The position numbers and the translations under genes were made by a program. This document shows, one piece after another, positions 1-9,257 of a DNA stretch of 64,000 bases. The stretch spans positions 376,168 to 440,167 of the forward strand of contig NZ_JBBMXV010000001.1 of assembly GCF_037996645.1 (NCBI RefSeq). The letters run 5' to 3'. Origin of the DNA: Halalkalicoccus tibetensis (lineage in GTDB: Archaea; Halobacteriota; Halobacteria; Halobacteriales; Halalkalicoccaceae). How positions within the stretch are numbered: position 1 is the stretch's first letter; every line of letters starts with the position of its first letter. The notes under the pieces are model-generated. The model made no database searches. It saw nothing but the letters and a program-made list of their open reading frames with translations, and had not been told where the DNA came from.

Positions 1-1021
1 CCTCCCGCGAGATCGTGAGCGTCGGGTCGATCACGCGGCCGTACCACTCCTGGTAGGCGTCGGTGCGTTTCAGCCCGTCCATGTACTCGTTGAGCGCCTC
101 CTCGTAGGCCTCCTCGTCAGCGTGGGACTCCGTCCCACTGGATTCCGGGCCTTGCCCGGAGACGCCGAACGCCTCCTCGCGGGGCTGGCGGCCGATCTCA
201 TCGGCCAGCTCCTCCTCCTGCTGGGTGTCACGGATCATCCGCCGGTAGCCGAACAGCGCGGCCTTCCGGACCATGCCCGGGAACGGCGTGTGAAAGGGGA
301 TGTACGCGAAGTCCTCGGTGCGTGCGCGCCCCGCGACGCCCTCGAAGTCCTCGAGGGCCTCGCGCATGCGAGCGAGATACACCTGCACGCTCCGCTTGCC
401 GTCGACCGACGGGAACTGCTGGTTGGGCTTCAAAAAGTCCGTCTCGTCGGCGCTCCCGTAGCCCTGTTCGGTCGAGAGGCTCACCAGCTCGGGGTCCTCG
501 GAGATGAGCATCGCGACCGCGCCGGCGCCCTGGGTCGCCTCGCCGGGGTCGTTCCGCGCGTACAGCGCGGTGTCGGTCGCGATCACGAGCGCCGAGCGGC
601 CCCTGTTTCTCCCTGCTTTGATCCAGTTGTAGGCGTCGTCGATCGATTGGGTGCCCGCGACGCAGGCGAACTTCCGCTCGCCCTTGTTGGCGTGGCTGAA
701 CTTCCCGTCGTAGACTCCCTCCAGACAGCCCGCGATATACGTCGAGACGGGTTTCGAGTTGTCGAAGGAGCTCTCGGTCGCGACGTCGATCCGGCCGATG
801 TCCTCGGGTTCGAGGCCCTCGTGTTCCATCAGCCGGTGGGCGGCGTTCGCGCCCATCGTCACGATGTCCTCGTAGGTGTCGGGGAAGGAGCTCGCGTTCA
901 GCCCGAGGCCTTTCGTGTACTTCTCGGGGTCCTCGCCCTTCGCCGGCGCGAAGGTGTTGGGCAGGTCGAGCTTGAGCTTCCCGGTCCAGATCTCGATGGC
1001 GTCGATGCCGACCTCGGTCAT
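1..1021 (-). CDS. mvaS: Hydroxymethylglutaryl-CoA synthase, C-terminus cut by window edge
   Basis: Condenses acetoacetyl-CoA with acetyl-CoA to HMG-CoA, the entry to the mevalonate pathway that supplies archaeal isoprenoid lipids. The frame starts at the ATG read from 1021 and begins MTEVGIDAIEIW; about 340 codons are visible before the window ends, against roughly 445 in haloarchaeal homologues. The acyl-carrying cysteine is Cys120 in the motif FACVAGTQ, and the conserved catalytic-histidine region reads IPFHTPFPGMV near residue 245. A TATA-like element lies about 20 bases upstream of the start. Around residues 287-300 a Gly/Ser-rich stretch (GQGPESSGTES) breaks the family pattern and is encoded by two adjacent DNA hairpins (see separate entry). 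Identity is secure; the C-terminal part is not seen. Confidence 0.93.
   Translation of the reverse strand, partial: MTEVGIDAIEIWTGKLKLDLPNTFAPAKGEDPEKYTKGLGLNASSFPDTYEDIVTMGANAAHRLMEHEGLEPEDIGRIDVATESSFDNSKPVSTYIAGCLEGVYDGKFSHANKGERKFACVAGTQSIDDAYNWIKAGRNRGRSALVIATDTALYARNDPGEATQGAGAVAMLISEDPELVSLSTEQGYGSADETDFLKPNQQFPSVDGKRSVQVYLARMREALEDFEGVAGRARTEDFAYIPFHTPFPGMVRKAALFGYRRMIRDTQQEEELADEIGRQPREEAFGVSGQGPESSGTESHADEEAYEEALNEYMDGLKRTDAYQEWYGRVIDPTLTISRE
122..160. repeat. Two adjacent three-base-loop hairpins inside the HMG-CoA synthase frame
   Basis: Bases 122-128 (gtgggac) pair with 132-138 (gtcccac) around a tcc loop, and bases 144-150 (tccgggc) pair with 154-160 (gcccgga) around a ctt loop. 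Both stems are 7 bp and perfect. They lie within the coding frame and encode the unusual SGQGPESSGTESH stretch. One 7-bp hairpin is expected by chance several times in a GC-rich window; two perfect ones 5 bases apart are less so. Confidence 0.6.
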
Positions 1022-1151
1022 ACGTCCTAACTATCGTGGCAGTTATATGGGCCTGTCGACTATCGGTTCGACGATCGACGTACGGCAGGGTCGGAGCGGG
1101 CGCTGGTCGAAGCAGTGTCTTCAGCAAGCCTCGCTTCGGACCCGAGCGCGC

Positions 1152-1748
1152 TTAGCTCTCCTCGTCGGCGTCTTCCTCCTCGATGACTTCGGGGTCGCGC
1201 ATCGCGTTCTGGAGGCTGTCGAGGCCGTTGACCCACTCCGCGACGAAGCCGTACTCGATCTCCTCGCCGATGCTCACGTCGAGGTTCTCGCCGTCGACGA
1301 TCCGGGTGCCGGCCTGCGCACAGTAGCCGAGCGCCGCGTCGAAGTCCTCCTCGGCCTCCGCGTCGGCCGCCGTGCGGACGTATTCCTCGATCGAGGCCTC
1401 CTCGCTGGCCCCGCTCAGGATGTACTCCTCGGCGGCGGCGAACACGCAGACCAAGCTCGTCTGGACGCCGTCGATCAGGAAGGCGGTCTCCTCGTCCTCG
1501 ACCTCGACGTCCGAGAGGACGATCTCGCGGACGTCCGCGAGCTCCTCGATGGCCTCCTCCTCCTCCTCCAGTTCGCCCTCCTCGTGGGCGTTGACGATCT
1601 TCGCGACGGCGATGGCGGTGTCGTCCTGCAGGTTGAGCAGCAGGCGCGCCGAGTCCTCGTCCTCGGGGTCGATCTCCTCGGCTTTCAGTCGGTCGATCCA
1701 GTTCTGCCACCGTTCCTCGGAGTAGAACGCTTCGGGCGGGGTGCTCAT
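1152..1748 (-). CDS. DUF2150 family protein
   Basis: A 198-residue, very acidic soluble protein of the haloarchaeal DUF2150 family; no enzymatic role is established. It begins MSTPPEAFYSEERW and shows the family's Trp-rich N-terminus (WQNWIDRL), a long Glu-rich central helix (residues about 55-75) and a C-terminal segment EYGFVAEWVNGLDSLQNAM. There is no signal peptide or membrane segment. It sits between the HMG-CoA synthase and TatD genes on the same strand but has its own upstream spacer, so co-transcription is uncertain. The family call is from recognition of overall sequence, not from a catalytic motif. Confidence 0.8.
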   Translation of the reverse strand: MSTPPEAFYSEERWQNWIDRLKAEEIDPEDEDSARLLLNLQDDTAIAVAKIVNAHEEGELEEEEEAIEELADVREIVLSDVEVEDEETAFLIDGVQTSLVCVFAAAEEYILSGASEEASIEEYVRTAADAEAEEDFDAALGYCAQAGTRIVDGENLDVSIGEEIEYGFVAEWVNGLDSLQNAMRDPEVIEEEDADEES

Positions 1749-1784
1749 ACCGAAGGGTGTCGACCCGCGTTCAAAGCCCTTTCT

Positions 1785-2615
1785 CTACTCGTCTAAAGTG
1801 TCGATCGTATCGATCCCGTAGACCCGCTCGGGCGTCTCGACGTGTGCCGTCCGGATCGCGTCGTCGTAGCCCTCCTCGCGCAGCCAGCCTACCCGTCTCG
1901 GCACCGTCTTGGGACCCATCACCGCCCCCGGCCGGTCGGGATCGTCGATGAAGTCCGTCTCCATCATGAACGGCTCGCCCGATTCGGCGGCACGGCGCAG
2001 CTCGTCCTTATCGCAGATGACGCTCGGCGTCGGGCCCGCGAGCCGGCCGCCCGCGTAGTGTTTTACCACCCGCTGGGCCGGTAACCCCCGCTCCCCGGCC
2101 CACTCGGCGATCTCCGTGAGGTCCTCGCTGCCCTCCGTATGCAGCTGGACCGCACAGCCGTGCTCCGCGCCGAGCGCCAGCGCGTGTCGTAGGGTCTCGT
2201 TCGAGGCCTTCCATACTTCGTTGCTCACCTCGTAATGGGGTCGCCCGGACTTGAGCGCCAGCGCCCGCCCGTCGAGGTACTCTCTCGCGAGGTCGAGCCC
2301 GGCGCGCATGATCTCCCCGGCTCCCTCGGGATCATGGCCCGCATCGACGAGCTGGGAGATCAGCCCCGGATGCACCCCGAGGACGGGCCACGCGCGCCCG
2401 TCGAGGACGTCGTTCGCCTCGGCGACCGCCCCGAGGGTGGTCTCGAAGACGTGGCGGAAGTCCGCGCCCGACTCGGGGAGTTCCCCGAGATGCCAGGAGG
2501 GTTTGTTGACGACGAGCAGATGGGTGCCCCCCGAGCGCGCGAAGTCCTTGACGGCCTCGATCCCCCGACCGTGGTCGGGGTCGAGATGCAGGTGGTCATC
2601 GAGGATCGGCTCCAT
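1785..2615 (-). CDS. TatD family metal-dependent hydrolase
   Basis: A 276-residue TIM-barrel metallohydrolase related to TatD deoxyribonucleases and archaeal metal-dependent hydrolases. The N-terminal HxH metal pair is seen in DDHLHLDP (residues about 6-13). Further likely ligands are the His in QLHTEG near residue 160 and the His in VVKHYAGG near residue 185, with the closing acidic residue in METDFIDDP. The true substrate in haloarchaea is not known. It starts at ATG 2615 and lies 30 bases downstream of the NYN gene on the same strand, so the two may be co-transcribed. Confidence 0.85.
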   Translation of the reverse strand: MEPILDDHLHLDPDHGRGIEAVKDFARSGGTHLLVVNKPSWHLGELPESGADFRHVFETTLGAVAEANDVLDGRAWPVLGVHPGLISQLVDAGHDPEGAGEIMRAGLDLAREYLDGRALALKSGRPHYEVSNEVWKASNETLRHALALGAEHGCAVQLHTEGSEDLTEIAEWAGERGLPAQRVVKHYAGGRLAGPTPSVICDKDELRRAAESGEPFMMETDFIDDPDRPGAVMGPKTVPRRVGWLREEGYDDAIRTAHVETPERVYGIDTIDTLDE

Positions 2616-2645
2616 ACCGGGGCTTCTCGTGCGGGTCCGAAAGGG

Positions 2646-3125
2646 CTACGTATCGCCGTCGAGCAGCACCGCCTCCTGGGCGGCGTTGCGAAGCGCGTCG
2701 GAGCGGCCGTAGGTACCGGGTGCGACCGCCACCGTGTGGATCCCCCGTTTGGCGGCCTTCTCGAGGACCGGCTTGAAGTCGGTGTCCCGCGAGACGACCA
2801 TCAGGGTGTCGATCGCGTCGGTGTAGACGAGCTCGGTGGCGTCGATCGCGAGCTTCACGTCGACGTCGCCGCTGGTGATGACCACCTCGTACCCGCGGGC
2901 TTCCGCGGCCTGGATCAGCCCCGGCGTGGCGTGTTCGTCGAGATACAGCCGGGTCGCGACGAGCGTTCCCGAGTCGAGGCCCACGGCCCGCACGTCGTCG
3001 AGATCCACGTCGAACTCGTCGCGCAGCACGTTCGGCCCGTCGACGAGCAGCCCGACCCGCCGGCGGTTCGATCCCCCGGGCCGAACCCGATCCAGTAGCT
3101 CCCGCAGACCCGCTCGAACTCCCAT
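2646..3125 (-). CDS. NYN-domain (PIN-like) protein of the TIGR00288/LabA type
   Basis: A 159-residue protein with a PIN-like NYN nuclease fold. The first acidic residue is in VGLLVDGPNVL (about residues 24-34), a second acidic patch is VITSGDVDVKLAIDA (about 86-100) and the third is VVSRDTDFKPVL (about 111-122); these place the usual Asp residues of a metal-dependent RNase active site. The basic N-terminus (GLRELLDRVRPGGSNRRR) could contact nucleic acid. No toxin or antitoxin partner is adjacent, so a housekeeping RNA-processing role is more likely than a toxin. The substrate is unknown. Confidence 0.82.
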   Translation of the reverse strand: MGVRAGLRELLDRVRPGGSNRRRVGLLVDGPNVLRDEFDVDLDDVRAVGLDSGTLVATRLYLDEHATPGLIQAAEARGYEVVITSGDVDVKLAIDATELVYTDAIDTLMVVSRDTDFKPVLEKAAKRGIHTVAVAPGTYGRSDALRNAAQEAVLLDGDT

Positions 3126-3217
3126 GCCATCGTCACTCGGGGGTCGGATAAAAACCGTGTCGGATTCCCGGGGCGATCGACGGAAACCCTTAGACCCTCC
3201 CGCGCGACAGCCGAGGT

Positions 3218-4303
3218 ATGTCAGATCGCAGGCCGCCGCTGTACGCCACCCATGACGGCGCTGACGCGAAATTCACCCCCTTCGGGGGCTGGGCGATGCC
3301 CGTCGAGTTCGACTCCATCCGAACCGAACACGAGGCCGTCCGCGAATCGGCCGGGATCTTCGACGTCTCCCACATGGGCGAGATCGAGCTCTCGGGCCCC
3401 GACGCCGCCGCGCTGCTCCAGGGGCTGACCACCAACGACGTCGAATCCCTCTCCGTAGGGCGCGCACAGTATTCGGCGATCACCGACGAGGAGGGCACCA
3501 TCCTCGACGACACAGTCGTTTATCGGCTCGACGAGGAGGAGTTCCTCTTCATCCCCAACGCGGGTCACGACGAACGGATGGAGGAGCGATGGGAGAGCCA
3601 CCGCGAGGAGTGGGACCTCGACTGCGAAGTCGAGAACGCCACCGAGGACTGGGCGATGTTCGCGATCCAGGGGCCCGAGGCGGAGGACCTCGTCGCCGAG
3701 GCGGCGGGCGAGGAGCTGCGCGACCTCGGGCGATTCGCGATCACGGAGGCCAGGATCGCGGGCGCGGACTGCCTGCTGGCCCGGACGGGCTACACCGGCG
3801 AGGACGGCTTCGAGGCGCTCGTGCCGTGGGACGCGGCCGAGGAGGTCTGGAAGGAGTTCGACTGCCAGCCCTGCGGGCTCGGCGCCCGGGACACCCTCCG
3901 CATCGAGGCGGGCTTCCTGCTCTCGGGCCAGGACTTCGACCCCGAGGAGAACCCCCGGACCCCCTACGAGGCCCGGATCGGCTTCGCGGTCGACCTCGAC
4001 ACCGAGTTCGTCGGCCGGGACGCCCTCGCGCGCGTCAACGAGGACGGGCCCGAGGAGCTGTTCATCGGCCTGCGCCTCCTCGAACGCGGGGTCCCCCGCA
4101 ACGGCTACGAGATCCGCGCGGACGACGGGGCGATCGGCGAGGTCACCAGCGGGACGATGAGCCCCACCCTCGGGGAGCCGATCGGATTGGGCTACGTGCC
4201 GACGGAGTACGCCGAGGAGGGTCGCGAGGTCGCGGTACGGATCCGCGGGTCGGACAAAAGGGCAAGGATTGAAGCCCCCGGCTTCCTCGGTGATAGGCAA
4301 TGA
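3218..4303 (+). CDS. gcvT: Glycine cleavage system aminomethyltransferase (T protein)
   Basis: Transfers the methylene carbon from the aminomethyl-lipoyl arm of GcvH to a tetrahydrofolate-type carrier, releasing ammonia. The 361-residue length is normal. Motifs include [25 protein letters not shown] with its family Asp, and the substrate-loop segment [13 protein letters not shown]. The C-terminal barrel segment [20 protein letters not shown] is intact. Its last codons overlap the gcvH start (ATGA), so the two are translationally coupled. gcvPA and gcvPB follow about 90 bases after gcvH, giving a complete P/T/H set apart from the L protein (lipoamide dehydrogenase), which is not in the window. 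Confidence 0.96.
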   Translation: MSDRRPPLYATHDGADAKFTPFGGWAMPVEFDSIRTEHEAVRESAGIFDVSHMGEIELSGPDAAALLQGLTTNDVESLSVGRAQYSAITDEEGTILDDTVVYRLDEEEFLFIPNAGHDERMEERWESHREEWDLDCEVENATEDWAMFAIQGPEAEDLVAEAAGEELRDLGRFAITEARIAGADCLLARTGYTGEDGFEALVPWDAAEEVWKEFDCQPCGLGARDTLRIEAGFLLSGQDFDPEENPRTPYEARIGFAVDLDTEFVGRDALARVNEDGPEELFIGLRLLERGVPRNGYEIRADDGAIGEVTSGTMSPTLGEPIGLGYVPTEYAEEGREVAVRIRGSDKRARIEAPGFLGDRQ

Positions 4304-4671
4304 GCTTCGACGTACCCGAGGAGCTGTACTACCTGGAGTCCCACGAGTGGATCGACCCCGACAGCGGGAGGGTCGGAATCACCGAGTTCGCACAGGACGA
4401 GCTCGGCGACGTGGTGTTCGTCGAACTTCCCGAGGAGGGCGAGGAGCTCTCTCAGGAGGGGGAGTTCGGCGTCGTCGAGTCCATCAAGGCCGTCTCGGAC
4501 CTCTACTCGCCGGCCGACGGCGAGGTCAGGGCGGTCAACGAGGCGCTGTTCGACCGGCCCGAACTGCTCAACGAGGACCCCTTCGGCGAGGGCTGGATGC
4601 TCGAACTCGACGTCGCGGGCGAGCTCGACGGGCTGCTCTCGGCGGAGGAGTACCGCGAGCAGATCGAGTAG
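4300..4671 (+). CDS. gcvH: Glycine cleavage system H protein (lipoyl carrier)
   Basis: A 123-residue lipoyl-domain protein that shuttles the aminomethyl group between P and T proteins. The lipoylation site is Lys63 in [14 protein letters not shown], the canonical ESxKA hairpin. The opening [12 protein letters not shown] and the [19 protein letters not shown] segment are diagnostic. It overlaps the gcvT stop by 4 bases. A 90-base spacer separates it from gcvPA; no separate promoter is obvious there, so a four-gene operon is likely. Confidence 0.97.
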   Translation: MSFDVPEELYYLESHEWIDPDSGRVGITEFAQDELGDVVFVELPEEGEELSQEGEFGVVESIKAVSDLYSPADGEVRAVNEALFDRPELLNEDPFGEGWMLELDVAGELDGLLSAEEYREQIE

Positions 4672-4761
4672 CCGCGAGCGGCCGGAACCCCGCTCTTCAT
4701 GTACTGGCGGGCGTAAGAGCCGCCATGAACCGGCCGACAGCTACCACGCTTTTCGTGACAG

Positions 4762-6099
4762 ATGACGACACAACACAGCCGCGGTAGCCCCTTCGCACCG
4801 CACACCGACGAGGAGACCGCGGCGATGCTCGCGGCGGTCGGCGCCGAGAGCGTCGAGGAGCTGTTCGACATCCCCGACCCGGTGCGCTTCGACGGCGAGT
4901 TCGGGATCGAGCCCCGGGGCGAGCGCGAGCTCCGCGCCGAGACCCGGGCGCTCCTTGGGCGCAACGACGACCTGACGGAGTTCCTCGGGCGCGGCCACTA
5001 CGACCACTACGTCCCGTCGCTCGTCGACCACCTCGCCGACCGGTCGGAGTTCCTCACCAGCTACACCCAGTATCAGCCCGAGATCACCCAGGGCTTCCTC
5101 CAGGTGCTCTTCGAGTACCAGTCGATGCTCGTCGAGCTGACTGGTTTAGAAGTCGCGAACTGCTCGATGTACGACGCCGCGACGGCGTTGGGCGAAGCCG
5201 CGACGCTCGCTGATCGAGTGAGGGAGACGAGCGGGTCGACCGTTCTGGTCCCCGAGCTGATGCGTGAAGAGCGCCGTTCGGTCCTCGAGAACTACACCGA
5301 AGGGGCGGGGCTGAGCGTCGAGACGTACCCGCACGACGACGCGAACGCGGACCTCGACGCGCTCACGGAGATCGCGAGCGAGGAGACGGTGATGATCTAC
5401 GCCGAGAGCCCGACGGTCCGCGGGGCCATCGAAGAACGGCTGGGAGAGATCGGCGACCTGACCGACGCGAACGACGCGCTGTTCGTTCTCGGCTCCGACC
5501 CGGTCGCGCTGTCGGTGCTCGAGGAGCCCGCGGCGGTCGGCGCGGACGTCGTGATCGGCGACGCCGCGACGCTGGGACTGGGAACGAGCTACGGAATGGG
5601 ACTGGGTCTGTTCGCGACCCGCGAGGAGTTCGTCCGGCAGGTGCCCGGGCGGCTGGTCGGCGCGAGCACCGACTCGGGGGGCGAGCGTACCTACACCCTC
5701 ACCCTCCAGACCCGCGAACAGCACATCCGCCGCGAGCGCGCGACCTCGAACATCTGCACGAACCAGGCGTGGGTCGCGCTTCGGACGGCGATCCACGCTG
5801 CGTGGCTCGGACCTAGCGGATTGGTGGATCTCGCCACCGAGTGTCTCGAGGCGCCCGCCGAGCTCGCCGAACGCCTCGACGACCTCACGGGGGTGAAGGC
5901 GCCGGTCCACGACCGCCACCAGTTCCGGGAGTTCGTCGCCCGAACCGACCAGCCCGCGGAAGCCGTCCGCGAGACGTTAGAGGGGAAGGGCTTCGCGGTC
6001 CACGCGATCGACGACCACCTGGTACAGGTCTGTGTGACCGAAACGAACACGGAGAGGACGGACGCGCTGGTCACCGCGTTCAGGGAGGCCGCCAAATGA
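4762..6099 (+). CDS. gcvPA: Glycine dehydrogenase (decarboxylating) subunit 1
   Basis: The N-terminal half of a split P protein, 445 residues, which with GcvPB decarboxylates glycine using PLP and loads the aminomethyl group on GcvH. Recognisable segments are [16 protein letters not shown], the [21 protein letters not shown] block and [18 protein letters not shown] itself is held mainly by subunit 2, so the absence of a Schiff-base lysine motif here is expected. The stop overlaps the gcvPB ATG (ATGA at 6096), so the subunits are made stoichiometrically. Confidence 0.95.
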   Translation: MTTQHSRGSPFAPHTDEETAAMLAAVGAESVEELFDIPDPVRFDGEFGIEPRGERELRAETRALLGRNDDLTEFLGRGHYDHYVPSLVDHLADRSEFLTSYTQYQPEITQGFLQVLFEYQSMLVELTGLEVANCSMYDAATALGEAATLADRVRETSGSTVLVPELMREERRSVLENYTEGAGLSVETYPHDDANADLDALTEIASEETVMIYAESPTVRGAIEERLGEIGDLTDANDALFVLGSDPVALSVLEEPAAVGADVVIGDAATLGLGTSYGMGLGLFATREEFVRQVPGRLVGASTDSGGERTYTLTLQTREQHIRRERATSNICTNQAWVALRTAIHAAWLGPSGLVDLATECLEAPAELAERLDDLTGVKAPVHDRHQFREFVARTDQPAEAVRETLEGKGFAVHAIDDHLVQVCVTETNTERTDALVTAFREAAK

Positions 6100-7523
6100 C
6101 GCTCGAATACACGCAAGCACGCTGGAACACGGACGAGGACGGCTACGAAGCGCTGCTCTCGGAGAAGAACGAGGAGACCGTCGAGACCGACGACGTCCCG
6201 CTTCCCGACGACCTGAAGCGCGACGAGCTGACGCTGCCCGAACTCTCCGAGCCCGAGCTCGCGCGCCACTACACCCGACTCAGCCAGATGAACTACGGGG
6301 TCGAGTCGGGACCCTACCCGCTGGGGAGCTGTACGATGAAGTACAACCCGAAGTTCACCGAGGACGTCGCGGCGCTGCCCTCCGCGGGGGTGCACCCGGA
6401 TCGCTCGCCCGAGAGCATCCAGGGAACCCTCGAGCTGCTCCACCGTCTCGAGGACCAGCTCGCACGGATCGGCGGGATGGACGCGGTGACCCTCCAGCCG
6501 CCCGCGGGCGCGGCCGGCGAGTTCGTCGGCATTCTGATCGCGAAGGCCTACCACGAGTCCCGAAACGACGAGCGAAGCGAGGTCGTGATCCCCGACGCGG
6601 CCCACGGGACGAACTTCGCGAGCGCCGCGATGGGGGGCTACGATGTCGTCGAGCTGCCTTCGGGCGAGGACGGTCGGGTCGACCTCGACGCCCTCGAAGC
6701 GGCACTCTCCGAGGAGACCGCGGCGCTGATGCTGACCAACCCCAACACGCTGGGGCTGTTCGAGCGCGACATCGAGGAGATCGCGGGGATGGTCCACGAC
6801 GTCGGCGGGCTGCTCTACTACGACGGCGCGAACCTGAACGCCCTCCTCGGGAGAGCGCGCCCCGGCGACATGGGCTTCGACGTCATGCACTACAACGTCC
6901 ACAAGACGTTCGCGACACCCCACGGCGGCGGCGGACCCGGTGCCGGACCCGTCGGCGTCAGCGAGGAGCTCGCGGAGTTCCTGCCGAACCCGCACGTCCG
7001 TGAGGGGGACGGCGGTTACGAGCTGTACGAGCCCGAGAGCTCGATCGGCAAGGTGCACGGCTTCATGGGCAACTGGCTCGTGCTGATCAAGGCCTACGCC
7101 TACATCGCCCGGCTCGGCGATTCCGGGCTGTCGGACGCCAGCGCGAAGGCGGTGCTCAACGCGAACTACCTGGCGAGCCAGGTCGAGTACGACACCCCCT
7201 ATGAGCCGTTCCACCACGAGTTCGTCGCGAGCGCGGGCGAGCAGGACGCCGCCGACGTCGCAAAGCGGATGCTCGACTACGGCGTCCACCCGCCGACGAC
7301 CAAGTGGCCCGAGCTCGTGAGCGAGGCGCTGATGACCGAGCCCACCGAGGTCGAGAACCGGAGCTCGCTCGATCGGCTCGCACAAGCGTTCAACGCCGTC
7401 GCGGGCGAGGACCGCGAGGCGATCGAGGCGGCGCCCGAACGGACGGCCGCGGGACGGATCGACCAGACCGAAGCGGCACGGAACCTCCGGCTCTCGTGGC
7501 GGGCACTCGACGAGGATTCATAA
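6096..7523 (+). CDS. gcvPB: Glycine dehydrogenase (decarboxylating) subunit 2
   Basis: The 475-residue PLP-binding half of the split P protein. The start is the ATG at 6096 that overlaps the gcvPA stop; the open frame extends further upstream only as a shadow of gcvPA. The Schiff-base lysine lies in [21 protein letters not shown], the glycine-rich phosphate-binding loop follows directly, and [11 protein letters not shown] near residue 75 is the family N-terminal signature. This completes the gcvT-H-PA-PB run. The gene ends 64 bases before nikR. Confidence 0.96.
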   Translation: MTLEYTQARWNTDEDGYEALLSEKNEETVETDDVPLPDDLKRDELTLPELSEPELARHYTRLSQMNYGVESGPYPLGSCTMKYNPKFTEDVAALPSAGVHPDRSPESIQGTLELLHRLEDQLARIGGMDAVTLQPPAGAAGEFVGILIAKAYHESRNDERSEVVIPDAAHGTNFASAAMGGYDVVELPSGEDGRVDLDALEAALSEETAALMLTNPNTLGLFERDIEEIAGMVHDVGGLLYYDGANLNALLGRARPGDMGFDVMHYNVHKTFATPHGGGGPGAGPVGVSEELAEFLPNPHVREGDGGYELYEPESSIGKVHGFMGNWLVLIKAYAYIARLGDSGLSDASAKAVLNANYLASQVEYDTPYEPFHHEFVASAGEQDAADVAKRMLDYGVHPPTTKWPELVSEALMTEPTEVENRSSLDRLAQAFNAVAGEDREAIEAAPERTAAGRIDQTEAARNLRLSWRALDEDS

Positions 7524-7587
7524 CCGAGCCGGGATAATCCGGCCGGTTTTAGCAACTCTTACTATCTGCCCACCCTTCGATTAATAC

Positions 7588-8016
7588 ATGACAGTCGTCA
7601 GCGTCTCGATGCCCGAGGAACTGCTGAACCGGATCGACGAGTTCGCGGACGATCACGGCTACACCGGCCGCAGCGAGGTCGTCCGGGAGGCCTCGCGCAA
7701 CCTGCTGGGGGAGTTCCAGGACCGCGAGCTCGAGGACCACGAGCTGATGGGCGTGATCACCGTGCTGTTCGACTACGAGACCACGAGCGTCGAGGAACGG
7801 ATGATGCGCCTGCGCCACGAACACGAGTCGCTGGTCACCTCGAACTTCCACAGCCACGTCGGGGACCGCTACTGCATGGAGCTGTTCATCCTCGAGGGGA
7901 ACCTCGAGGGGATCTCGGAGTTCGTCGGGAAGGTCCGTGCGACGGGCGACATCCTCACCGTCGACTACTCGGTGATCCCGGTCGACGACTTCGCCGCGAC
8001 GCTCTCGCAGTCGTAG
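7588..8016 (+). CDS. nikR: NikR-type nickel-responsive ribbon-helix-helix regulator
   Basis: A 142-residue CopG/NikR transcription factor. The N-terminal ribbon-helix-helix ([33 protein letters not shown], about residues 3-36) binds DNA; the C-terminal ACT-like domain binds nickel. The four nickel ligands of the E. coli protein are all conserved in spacing: His77, His88, His90 and Cys96 ([12 protein letters not shown]). It is therefore expected to sense Ni(II) and repress nickel uptake. No nickel transporter or urease gene is in the window, so the target must lie elsewhere. Confidence 0.93.
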   Translation: MTVVSVSMPEELLNRIDEFADDHGYTGRSEVVREASRNLLGEFQDRELEDHELMGVITVLFDYETTSVEERMMRLRHEHESLVTSNFHSHVGDRYCMELFILEGNLEGISEFVGKVRATGDILTVDYSVIPVDDFAATLSQS

Positions 8017-8078
8017 TCCGGCACGCCAAAGCCTGACCCCCGTTATCGGCACCGCTCCGCGTGGTTCCATCGGCCCGG

Positions 8079-8513
8079 CTACTGTTCGGGTTCGACCTCC
8101 GCGAAGCGCTCGTCGAAGAGCGCAGTGACCCGTTCTTCGATCTCGTCGCGGATCTCGCGCACCTCGTCGACGCTCCTCCCGTGCGGGTCCTCGAGGTCCC
8201 AGTCGCGCACGTCGACGTCGGCGTCGAGTTCGAGCGTCGAACAGCCCATCGTCGCGACGACGTCACACGAGTCGAGCTCCTCGGTCGAAACCTCCCGGGG
8301 TTCGCGATCCGAGAGGTCGATATCGAGTTCGGCCATCGCCTCGATCACCTCTTCGTGGACCGACTCGGCGGGATGGGTGCCGCCGGTGAGGATCTCGAGG
8401 TCGTCGAGCCCGCGCCGCTCGCGCTCGCGTTCGGCGAACGCGGCGGACATCTGGCTACGGCCGGCGTTCTGCACGCAGACGAACCCGAACCGGACGGGGC
8501 GCTCGGTGTCCAT
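8079..8513 (-). CDS. Low-molecular-weight phosphatase / arsenate reductase (ArsC) family protein
   Basis: A 144-residue protein with the P-loop C-x5-R motif of LMW protein tyrosine phosphatases and thioredoxin-type arsenate reductases: Cys13-VQNAG-Arg19-Ser. The general acid is Asp109 in the DP dipeptide (EDPHG). A second cysteine, Cys91 in TMGCSTLELD, sits where the ArsC resolving cysteine is expected; no cysteine is seen at the usual third position about 7 residues later. I prefer the ATG at 8513: the frame opens at a GTG at 8543, but the TATA element (8559-8565) is only about 19 bases from it. Arsenate reductase is more likely than tyrosine phosphatase because of Cys91, but there are no other ars genes nearby. 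Confidence 0.82.
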   Translation of the reverse strand: MDTERPVRFGFVCVQNAGRSQMSAAFAERERERRGLDDLEILTGGTHPAESVHEEVIEAMAELDIDLSDREPREVSTEELDSCDVVATMGCSTLELDADVDVRDWDLEDPHGRSVDEVREIRDEIEERVTALFDERFAEVEPEQ

Positions 8514-8558
8514 GTCCCATCCGATGGGTGACCGGGGCTTCACTGCTGCTATGAGGGC

Positions 8559-8565
8559 TATATAT
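8559..8565 (-). promoter_or_regulatory. TATA box of the ArsC-like gene
   Basis: The element ctatatat reads as an archaeal box A. Its position gives a predicted transcription start near 8536, downstream of the upstream GTG and about 23 bases before the ATG at 8513, which supports the shorter protein. Confidence 0.5.
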
Positions 8566-8592
8566 CGCTATAGAAGCGCGAAAGCGGGCCGC

Positions 8593-8760
8593 CTACGCCT
8601 GGCCCTGGCTCGAATCGATGCCGTTGATCCTCACGAACCCGTAGTCACAGTCGGGACAGTGCCACTTGACCTTCTCGCCGAGGTGGAGCGTCGTGCTCGC
8701 CGCCCGGTAGAACGTCCGCTCGTCCCCACAGTCCGGACAGTCGTGGTCGAGTTCCTGCAT
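8593..8760 (-). CDS. Small two-CxxC zinc-finger protein
   Basis: A 55-residue protein, MQELDHDCPDCGDERTF..., with two CPxC knuckles (CPDCGD near residues 8-13 and CPDCDYGF near 35-42) spaced as a zinc ribbon. Such tiny zinc proteins are abundant and well conserved in haloarchaea and are often essential for growth or biofilm traits, but the function of this one is not known. It has no signal peptide. It lies on the same strand as the ArsC-like gene but the 80-base spacer contains the ArsC TATA box, so it is a separate unit. Codon use is like its neighbours. Confidence 0.8.
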   Translation of the reverse strand: MQELDHDCPDCGDERTFYRAASTTLHLGEKVKWHCPDCDYGFVRINGIDSSQGQA

Positions 8761-8903
8761 ACCGGCCTTCGGACGCGATGGCGCTTAACCGTGATGATTC
8801 CTCGGGCCCGTGACCCGATGCGGGGGCATTCCGTCGTCGGAGGCGATCCTCATAGGAAGATCCGGACGGGTCGACGGCCCCTTGCTCGGTTTCGGATCGG
8901 GGA

Positions 8904-9182
8904 TCAGTTCGCGGCCAGCCGCGTCGGGAGTTCGTGGCGATAGCAGGTCCGGCCCGCCGCCCGGAGGACGACTCGGGCCCGGTCGTTCCCGGACTCGAGG
9001 TCGATCCGCGGTTCGTCGTCGGGGAGCCGGACCTTACAGACGTGCTTGTAGGTGGTTTCGGCGGTGGAGTCCCCGTCGACGAGCGCCTCGTCGATCCGCG
9101 CGTCCGTCTCCAGGTCGCGGAGCTCGACCCGATAGTCCCCGTCGCGCTTCTCGATCTCGACGACCCCGGATCGGTTCGTCAT
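8904..9182 (-). CDS. Hypothetical haloarchaeal protein
   Basis: A 92-residue acidic soluble protein beginning MTNRSGVVEIEKRDGDYRVEL. It looks like an all-beta small domain with alternating hydrophobic residues (VVEIEKRDGDYRVELRD, then YKHVCKVRLPDD). No known catalytic motif, membrane segment or signal is seen. An adjacent AT-rich patch upstream (ataatcatacg) may hold its promoter. Coding status is supported by the strong third-position GC typical of this genome and by being the only clean frame in the interval; the function is unknown. Confidence 0.6.
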   Translation of the reverse strand: MTNRSGVVEIEKRDGDYRVELRDLETDARIDEALVDGDSTAETTYKHVCKVRLPDDEPRIDLESGNDRARVVLRAAGRTCYRHELPTRLAAN

Positions 9183-9257
9183 GGATAATCATACGTCGAT
9201 CGGGAACATAAACGTAATCCGAGACGGCGTCGCGTGACACGCGGCGCGTGCTATCGG

